From an uncultured Chlorobiaceae bacterium (GTDB lineage Bacteria > Bacteroidota > Chlorobiia > Chlorobiales > Chlorobiaceae), in contig CAIYWF010000251.1 in assembly GCA_903929845.1 (NCBI GenBank), positions 1 through 18,043 of the forward strand: a DNA stretch of 18,043 nt, written 5' to 3'. A model generated the notes under the pieces. That model was given only the letters and a program-made list of their open reading frames with translations, had not been told where the DNA came from and did no database searches. The translations under genes and the position numbers were made by a program. Each line of letters starts with the position of its first letter. Positions within the stretch are counted from its first letter, which is position 1. Of the stretch, positions 12,402-18,043 are shown one piece after another.

Positions 12402-13202
12402 TTAAAACTCCTCAATATACAGCTCACCGGGATCGTCTGGATGATGCTTGGTATAACCAAAATCATTAAGCCATTCTGAAACATGACTGACCATTTCTGG
12501 TTTCCCGCTGACAAAAAAGTGCGTCCGTTCAGGATCAGGGGTTATGTTAAACTCATTCTGCAAGGTATCATTTCTCAAGAGGTCCTCTATGCATAATCGA
12601 AAACCATCCCAGCGATCGTCCGCATCGGTCAGTGTCGGAACGTAAAAAAAGTTTGCATAGGTTTTTTCGAGAAAGGTCAATTCACTGTAATAACCAAGAT
12701 CCCAGCGGTGGGCGGCACCCTGTACCACGACCATTTTACTTTCAGGTCTTTCAATAATGTGGGAACGCAAAAAACTGATATAGGGAGCAATACCCGTTCC
12801 TGTTGCGACCATGACAATATCACTGCCGTCAGGTGTTTCATCAAGTCGAAAGAGCCCGCTTATTTTTGAACCGACATAAACCCTGTCTCCAATATTCAGG
12901 TTGAACAACCGGGAAGTTAACTGACCGGACTTGACCTGTGAAATGTAAAACTCCATCTGTCTTGTCTCAGTCTTTGCCGAAGCGATTGAGTATGGCCTCT
13001 TGATAAGCCTCTCTGATTCAGCAGGGACTGACTCGGGTTCCGAATTGGACGATCGCATCTCGTAGCCGTAAAGCCCAAGCAGAATATTTTGTCCAGCCTC
13101 AAACTCTTCTCTTGCTTCATCGGTATCGAGTCTGAAAATCATGATATCTGGAGTAACCATGATTTTACCGATAACCGTAGCATTATATAATGGTGTATCC
13201 AT
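12402..13202 (-). CDS. Fpr-type ferredoxin/flavodoxin-NADP+ reductase
   Basis: FAD- and NADP(H)-binding oxidoreductase of 266 residues. The FAD domain has GQNILLGL at about 38-45 and RPYSIAS at 69-75 (FAD isoalloxazine/ribityl site), with SGQLTSRLFNLNIGDRVYVG at 92-111. The NADP domain has VATGTGIAPYISFLR at 132-146, a Cys-free VSGKPEMV region and ends in the acidic YIEEF rather than a plant-type terminal Tyr. These fit the bacterial Fpr class. A short Ser/Glu-rich insert at about 50-66 precedes the FAD motif. The characterised reductase of green sulfur bacteria is a thioredoxin-reductase-like type, so this would be an additional enzyme. The partner could be the 2[4Fe-4S] ferredoxin, but that is inference. 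ATG 13202 has AAGGAAG about a dozen bases upstream. Confidence 0.88.
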   Translation of the reverse strand: MDTPLYNATVIGKIMVTPDIMIFRLDTDEAREEFEAGQNILLGLYGYEMRSSNSEPESVPAESERLIKRPYSIASAKTETRQMEFYISQVKSGQLTSRLFNLNIGDRVYVGSKISGLFRLDETPDGSDIVMVATGTGIAPYISFLRSHIIERPESKMVVVQGAAHRWDLGYYSELTFLEKTYANFFYVPTLTDADDRWDGFRLCIEDLLRNDTLQNEFNITPDPERTHFFVSGKPEMVSHVSEWLNDFGYTKHHPDDPGELYIEEF

Positions 13203-13266
13203 AAATGATAAAACTTCCTTATCCTGTAATTTATAAGAGCAGTGTCATAAGAGAGAAAAATAATAA

Positions 13267-13293
13267 TTGTTATCACTATAACAAGTTATGATA
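13267..13293. promoter_or_regulatory. overlapping inverted repeats upstream of the Fpr-type reductase gene
   Basis: TTGTTAT (13267-13273) pairs with ATAACAA (13278-13284), and GTTAT recurs directly after it, with an outer TATCA...TGATA match. The cluster sits about 65 bases upstream of the reductase start and 50 bases after the efflux outer-membrane gene stop. It looks like an operator or a weak transcript end; it lacks a GC-rich stem and T-run, so an operator is the more likely reading. Confidence 0.35.
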
Positions 13294-13343
13294 GCGAACA
13301 ACACTTGGGAAATTAATCTTCTTATTGCCTGATACCCGGTACT

Positions 13344-14762
13344 CTACAAAGCCTGCCTCCATCCGCCACCAAGCGAACGGTAAAGCTCTGCCATGGCGGC
13401 AAGGTGCTGACGCCGTATATCAGAAAGAGTGAGTTCCGCACCAAGCGCATTGGTCTGAACAACAATAACTTCAAGATAGGTTGCCATCCCGCTCTTAAAA
13501 AGCATTCCTGCATTGGTAACAGCCTTCTGCAAGGTAACAACCCGTTCCTGTGCGATAATTTCCTGCTCCTTTATCTTCTCAAGTCGTACAAGTGCATCGG
13601 AGACCTCCTCTACCGCCTTGACCATCGATTGCTTAAAGGCAAGTTCGGCTTGATCCCGTTTTATTTTTGACTGTACAAAGTTCGCTTTCAACTGACCTCG
13701 CTGAAACAGCGGCTGCAGCAAGGAGCCCTGCAGCACACTAAAGAGGGAACCCGGAACATTAAACCACTCACTCGATCTCAGTGCACTCACTCCACCCTGG
13801 GCCGTAAGAATAAGCGAAGGATAAAACATTGCGCCAGCTTCATCCAGATCTGCATTTGCACCCCTGACAGCAAGTTCTGCGGCCCGAACATCTGGGCGAT
13901 TCTGAAGCAGGGCTGCAGGAATTCCGACAGAAAGATCATCGACCACTTTTTCACTAAAAAGCAATTGATTACGGCGAATCGGACCGGGCATTCTCCCGCA
14001 AAGAGTACTCAATGCATTTTCCTGCACAGCAATGTTTTGTTCGATAAGAGGAATTGAACCGGCGATCGACTGTCTTGATGCTTCCTGCTGCCTGATGGCA
14101 AGATCATTGACCTGCCCGGCTGTATACTGAAGCTGTATCATCTTCAGTGTGGTATCGGCAAGAGCAAGATTTTCCCTTGAAACTGTAAGCTGTTCATCCA
14201 GCATAAGAAGATTATAATAACCTGCAGCCACATCTGCCACCAATCTGGTACGTACAGCTTTGGCGGCTTCCTGCGTTTTCAGATACGAGGCAAGTGCTGA
14301 TTGGCTCCGACTGCGAATCTTTCCCCAGATATCGAGTTCCCATGAAGCAGATGCTGAAGCAATATACTCTTGAGGAGTTTTCTGGGCGCCATTATCAGAG
14401 GAATTGTTTCGAATATCCTGAACCCCAACAGTCAGAGAAGGAAAAGTTCCAAGCTTTGCAGAATTATGCAGTTGCTCTGCATAATCGATATTTTTCAAGG
14501 CTATCTGCAGGTCAATATTGTTCCCCAGCGCTGTATCAATCAGCGCTTGCAATGCCGGATCTGCAAAAAAAACTTTGTAGGGAAGCTTGGCTATAACGGT
14601 ATCAGCAGGTGCAACCGAACCTAACGGCAATGCGCCTCGATAACTTGCCGGAAATACTCCTTCACGCTGCACTGACTCACGACTGCCACTGCACCCAACT
14701 ATACTGAAAACGACAAGAAAAAGCATCCCTGTCAATACAACAACATCCCTCTTTTTTTTCAT
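13344..14762 (-). CDS. RND efflux outer-membrane factor lipoprotein (NodT/OprM type)
   Basis: TolC-like outer-membrane channel of a tripartite efflux pump, 472 residues. The N-terminus MKKKRDVVVLTGMLFLVV ending in FSIVGC is a lipoprotein signal peptide with the lipidated Cys at residue 24, and the following Ser-Gly favours outer-membrane sorting. Internal duplication of the coiled-coil/beta-barrel repeat is visible from SWELDIWGKIRSRSQSALAS and the later AGAMFYPSLILTAQGG and SLLQPLFQRGQLKANFVQSK, all typical of the NodT family. It ends GGGWRQAL. The start codon lies 16 bases after the stop of the RND transporter gene on the same strand, so the two form an operon in the usual pump order. Confidence 0.93.
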   Translation of the reverse strand: MKKKRDVVVLTGMLFLVVFSIVGCSGSRESVQREGVFPASYRGALPLGSVAPADTVIAKLPYKVFFADPALQALIDTALGNNIDLQIALKNIDYAEQLHNSAKLGTFPSLTVGVQDIRNNSSDNGAQKTPQEYIASASASWELDIWGKIRSRSQSALASYLKTQEAAKAVRTRLVADVAAGYYNLLMLDEQLTVSRENLALADTTLKMIQLQYTAGQVNDLAIRQQEASRQSIAGSIPLIEQNIAVQENALSTLCGRMPGPIRRNQLLFSEKVVDDLSVGIPAALLQNRPDVRAAELAVRGANADLDEAGAMFYPSLILTAQGGVSALRSSEWFNVPGSLFSVLQGSLLQPLFQRGQLKANFVQSKIKRDQAELAFKQSMVKAVEEVSDALVRLEKIKEQEIIAQERVVTLQKAVTNAGMLFKSGMATYLEVIVVQTNALGAELTLSDIRRQHLAAMAELYRSLGGGWRQAL

Positions 14763-14778
14763 AACCTCTCTTTACACT

Positions 14779-17700
14779 TCAAGATAGTTTCTGTGAGCGC
14801 GCTTTTTCTTCAATGAGCACCTCTTCAAGCAGCTCCCCGGCCTCAACAATGGGAGAGGCCACTCCGGTAATGCGCTCCTGCAGATACTGGAAAGTGATAA
14901 ACAGCACCGGAACAACAAATATACCGAGCACCATACCAATAAGCATTCCACCAATAGCCGCTGCACCTATCGAGTGGTTCCCCTGAGCCGCAGGCCCGGT
15001 AACAAAGAGAAGGGGCAACAGACCTGCGATAAAGGCAAGAGAGGTCATCAGAATAGGGCGAAGCCGCGCCTTTGCACCTTCAATGGCCGCTGCAGAGAGC
15101 GAGCTCCCGGCAACTCTCCGCTGCAAGGCAAACTCAACTATAAGAATAGCGTTCTTGGCCAAAAGCCCAATAAGCATGATAACGGCAACCTGGACATAAA
15201 TATTATTTTCAATACCGGCCAGCTTGATACCGAGAAAAACGCCAAGCAATCCTGTCGGTATCGAAAACATGACGGCAAAAGGAAGCAGATAGCTTTCGTA
15301 AAGTGCTGCGAGCAGGAAGTAAACAAACAAGATCGAGAGCAGAAAAATAAAGAGCAGGCCGCCGGTTGACTCAATCTCCTCCCGGCTCTGTCCTTTCCAG
15401 TCGTAGCTGTAGCCTGACGGCAAAGTACTCATTGAGACCTCTTCAACAGCCTTGATTGCCTGACCGGTACTGAATCCCGGCTTGACAACCGCATTAATTG
15501 AAATCGCATTAAAGAGGTTGAAATGGTCAACTGACTCTGTACCGTACACCTTTTTAAGAGTAATTACCGATGAAACCGGCACCATATCACCTCTGGAGTT
15601 TTTAATAAAAACCCCGTTCAATGAAGATGGTTCTGTGCGTTCCGAAGACTCTGCCTGCATCACCACACGATAATATTTGCCAAAGCGGTTGAAATCCGAC
15701 GCCTGCATACTGCCATAATAAGCCTGCAAAACGGTCATGATGTCTTGGACACTCACCCCAAGCTGACCAGCCTTGATATTATCAACCTCAAGCTCATACT
15801 GCGGATAAGTCGCTTTGAAGTTGGTAAAAGCAAACCCGATTTCCGGGCGCTTCATCAATGCGTCAAGAAACCCCTTCGATATCCCGCTGAACTTGTCGAT
15901 CGAACCACCACTGCGATCCTGCAACACAAACTCAAGGCCACCGACAGTACTGAAGCCGGGCACTGTGGGCTGCGCAAGGGCAAAGAACGAGCCATCCCGG
16001 TTGCTCAACTTCATTGACATCGTGGCAAGAATCTTCTTGATATCGCCTTGGGCGCCCCGATCCTGATGATCACGCAATTGCACAAAAAGCAGGCCCGAAG
16101 AGGGCGAAGAGCTTCGGGTAAGAATGTTAATGCCAGCCACAGCAATCACCTTGCGCACGGATGGCATGGATTGCAGCATGGTGGTTGCGTTGTCGAGAGT
16201 CTTCTGGGTACGCTGCAACGAAGCGCCCGGCGGCAGAGTGACGGAGACAATCACGAAGCCGTTATCCTCATCTGGAATAAAGCCTGTCGGCATAATTTTG
16301 AAAAGCCAGAACGAGAGCGCTATCACCACGCCGAGAGCGCCAAAGGTGATGCGCTTGTTGCGGATGAGAAAAACAAGAGCACCAAGATATTTACGCTTCA
16401 TGGCCTCAAAACTGGCGTTAAAGCTGGTGAAAAAGCGCTGTCCGAAGCCGCCAAATCTCTTGAGTTTATGATGATGGTTACCTGTGCCATCAGAATCGTG
16501 CAGATTCGTCAAAAAGAGGGCGCAAAGCGCGGGACTCAGCGTCAGGGCGTTGACGGCTGAAATAAGAATGGCAATGGCCAGGGTAAAGGCAAACTGCCGA
16601 TAAAAGACACCCGTCGAGCCTTCGAGAAAGCCAACCGGCAAAAACACGGACGACATCACCAGCGTAATGGTGACAATAGCTTTCGTAATCTCACGCATTG
16701 CCGAGACTGTGGCAACTTTGGCCGGATAACGTTTCTGTTCCATTTTGGCATGAACCGCCTCAACCACAACAATCGCATCATCCACCACAATCCCGATCGC
16801 GAGCACAAGACCAAAAAGCGTCAGGACGTTGATAGAAAAACCAAAGAAGTTCATAAAGAAAAAGGTGCCAATGATGGCGACCGGCACGGCAATGGCGGGA
16901 ATAAGCGTGGAACGCAAATCCTGCAAGAAGATAAAAACCACCAGAAAGACCAGCAGAAAAGCTTCAATGAGGGTATGAATCACCTGGTTAATGGATTCAT
17001 CAACCACCTTTTTGGAGCTATAGGGAATCGAATAGGTGATGCCTGCCGGGAAGGAGACGGAAACCTTTTCGAGGGTCTTGCGAAGGCCGATTTCAACCTT
17101 GTTGGCATTTGAACCTGGGGCCTGAAAAACCGCAAGAACCACTGCAGGATCACCATTTGCTTTGGTATCAACGGTATAGCGGTAAGCGCCAAACTCCACG
17201 CGGGCTATATCGCCAAGCTTGAGCAATGAGCCGTCAGGATTTGAGCGAATCACCATATTTTCATACTCACCAGGATAGCGATTCTTCCCCTTGTACTTCA
17301 TCACATACTGCATCGACTGACCACTATTTTCACCAAACGATCCGGGTGCAGCCTCCAGATTCTGGCTCTGAATAGCCGCAGCGACTTCTTGCGGCGTCAC
17401 TTGGTAGGCTGCCATCTGCTTCGGCCTCAACCAGATACGCATGGAATAGTCAAGGTTACCATAAACCGATACCTGGCCAACGCCCGGGACCCTCGACAAA
17501 TCGTCAACAATATTGATTTTGGCATAGTTCTGCAGAAATATCGTATCGAACTGCGGAACCTTGCTGGCCAGATTGATCAGCATAATCTGGCTGTTCTGGC
17601 GCTTGACTGTCGTCACGCCAATCTGGTTCACCTCGGCAGGCAAGCGGCTTGTCGCCTGCGACACACGGTTTTGCACATTCACCGCAGCCTGATCGGGGTT

Positions 17701-17994
17701 GGTGCCCTGCTTGAAAAAGACGGTAATGGAGAGGGAACCATCATTGGCGGAAGTGGAAGTCATGTAGGTCATGTTTTCCACGCCATTGATGGCCTCTTCG
17801 AGGGGAGGAGCCACAGAGCGGCCAACCGTCTCGGCGCTTGCGCCGGGATAGCTTGCCGTGACCGAGACACTTGGAGGCGCAATATCAGGAAACCGTGTAA
17901 TTGCCAACTGATTCATCCCGACAAGACCGAGAATCACCAGAATCACCGATATGACCGTTGCGAGAACCGGTCTGGAAATAAATCTTTCAAACAT
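14779..17994 (-). CDS. RND multidrug efflux transporter (AcrB/HAE1 family)
   Basis: Inner-membrane proton-driven drug exporter of 1071 residues, complete. It opens MFERFISRPVLATVISVILV, the canonical start of hydrophobe/amphiphile exporters. Two large periplasmic loops and twelve membrane helices follow. The proton-relay residues are intact: D405-D406 in GIVVDDAIVVVEAV (helix 4) and K947 in GLLAKNAILIVEF (helix 10). FPDIAPPSVSV, SYPGASAETV, LEGSTGVFYRQFA and GFIPDEDNGFV are further family signatures. Length and motifs favour the AcrB/MexB drug branch rather than the heavy-metal branch, whose helix 4 motif differs. It pairs with the downstream outer-membrane lipoprotein. The periplasmic fusion subunit is expected just upstream, off the right edge. 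No regulator gene is in view. Confidence 0.96.
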   Translation of the reverse strand: MFERFISRPVLATVISVILVILGLVGMNQLAITRFPDIAPPSVSVTASYPGASAETVGRSVAPPLEEAINGVENMTYMTSTSANDGSLSITVFFKQGTNPDQAAVNVQNRVSQATSRLPAEVNQIGVTTVKRQNSQIMLINLASKVPQFDTIFLQNYAKINIVDDLSRVPGVGQVSVYGNLDYSMRIWLRPKQMAAYQVTPQEVAAAIQSQNLEAAPGSFGENSGQSMQYVMKYKGKNRYPGEYENMVIRSNPDGSLLKLGDIARVEFGAYRYTVDTKANGDPAVVLAVFQAPGSNANKVEIGLRKTLEKVSVSFPAGITYSIPYSSKKVVDESINQVIHTLIEAFLLVFLVVFIFLQDLRSTLIPAIAVPVAIIGTFFFMNFFGFSINVLTLFGLVLAIGIVVDDAIVVVEAVHAKMEQKRYPAKVATVSAMREITKAIVTITLVMSSVFLPVGFLEGSTGVFYRQFAFTLAIAILISAVNALTLSPALCALFLTNLHDSDGTGNHHHKLKRFGGFGQRFFTSFNASFEAMKRKYLGALVFLIRNKRITFGALGVVIALSFWLFKIMPTGFIPDEDNGFVIVSVTLPPGASLQRTQKTLDNATTMLQSMPSVRKVIAVAGINILTRSSSPSSGLLFVQLRDHQDRGAQGDIKKILATMSMKLSNRDGSFFALAQPTVPGFSTVGGLEFVLQDRSGGSIDKFSGISKGFLDALMKRPEIGFAFTNFKATYPQYELEVDNIKAGQLGVSVQDIMTVLQAYYGSMQASDFNRFGKYYRVVMQAESSERTEPSSLNGVFIKNSRGDMVPVSSVITLKKVYGTESVDHFNLFNAISINAVVKPGFSTGQAIKAVEEVSMSTLPSGYSYDWKGQSREEIESTGGLLFIFLLSILFVYFLLAALYESYLLPFAVMFSIPTGLLGVFLGIKLAGIENNIYVQVAVIMLIGLLAKNAILIVEFALQRRVAGSSLSAAAIEGAKARLRPILMTSLAFIAGLLPLLFVTGPAAQGNHSIGAAAIGGMLIGMVLGIFVVPVLFITFQYLQERITGVASPIVEAGELLEEVLIEEKARSQKLS

Positions 17995-18043
17995 TAATAG
18001 ATAGGTTTAGCTCAGCCGTTTTCATTTTCGGGGCTCCCCTGCA
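17995..18043 (-). other. window edge upstream of the RND gene, probable end of the membrane fusion protein gene
   Basis: Pump operons usually read fusion protein, transporter, outer-membrane factor, so the 3' end of an AcrA-like gene is expected here. All three minus-strand frames can be read in from the edge: one ends at TGA 18012-18014 after QGSPENENG, one at TGA 18022-18024 after AGEPRK, and one overlaps the transporter start. Too little sequence remains to choose a frame. Confidence 0.35.

Noticed and set aside
16048..16560. 170-codon plus-strand frame opposite the RND gene
   Set aside because: It lies fully inside the well-conserved RND transporter, has no recognisable motif and a composition typical of antisense shadow.
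17389..17997. 202-codon plus-strand frame at the right end
   Set aside because: Antisense to the highly conserved N-terminus of the RND transporter; Arg/His-rich shadow composition and no ribosome binding site.

Overview
The window reads as a chromosomal segment of a green sulfur bacterium (Chlorobiaceae: Chlorobium/Pelodictyon-type). The two strongest markers are a (bacterio)chlorophyll synthase and a 62-residue 2[4Fe-4S] ferredoxin of the kind that takes electrons from the type I reaction centre. Base composition is moderate, Shine-Dalgarno sites are often weak or absent, and TTG/GTG starts are used. There are no insertion sequences, phage genes or CRISPR arrays; most of it is ordinary core genome.

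Layout. Positions 1-1753 are on the minus strand: the first 25 codons of an alpha/beta hydrolase, then a hisC-trmH-type pair separated by one base. From 1940 to 4772 the plus strand carries a small sigma-factor-like protein closed by a strong hairpin terminator, heptose epimerase hldD, phoH and the ferredoxin. A 14-bp hairpin with A/T tails separates the ferredoxin from a minus-strand pair: a D-Ala-D-Ala carboxypeptidase with a lysine-rich tandem-repeat tail, overlapping a small Dabb-domain protein. A LysE/RhtB exporter follows on the minus strand. After a 390-bp regulatory-looking gap come chlG and a family 2 glycosyltransferase, joined by an ATGA overlap.

Positions 9226-11382 (minus) hold a Rap1a/Tai-like small protein without signal peptide, a fused MsrB-MsrA, a 72-residue hydrophobic protein overlapping msrBA, and a periplasmic PAP2 phosphatase. 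A tRNA-Val(CAC) with a clear promoter lies at 11456-11529. A RHH/ParE-type toxin-antitoxin pair, an Fpr-type ferredoxin-NADP reductase, and the outer-membrane and inner-membrane parts of an RND tripartite efflux pump fill the rest (minus). The pump's membrane fusion subunit should lie just beyond the right edge.

How the genes relate. ChlG makes pigment for the reaction centre, whose electrons pass to ferredoxin and could reach NADP+ through a reductase; the Fpr-type enzyme here is one candidate. HldD, the glycosyltransferase, the carboxypeptidase, PAP2 phosphatase and RND pump are all envelope functions of a Gram-negative cell with heptose-containing LPS. I did not find a convincing new multi-gene system. 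The points most worth a second look are the degenerate sigma-like protein, the repeat tail on the carboxypeptidase, the single-base loss of a zinc cysteine in MsrB, the orphan Tai-like protein and the structured leader of chlG.
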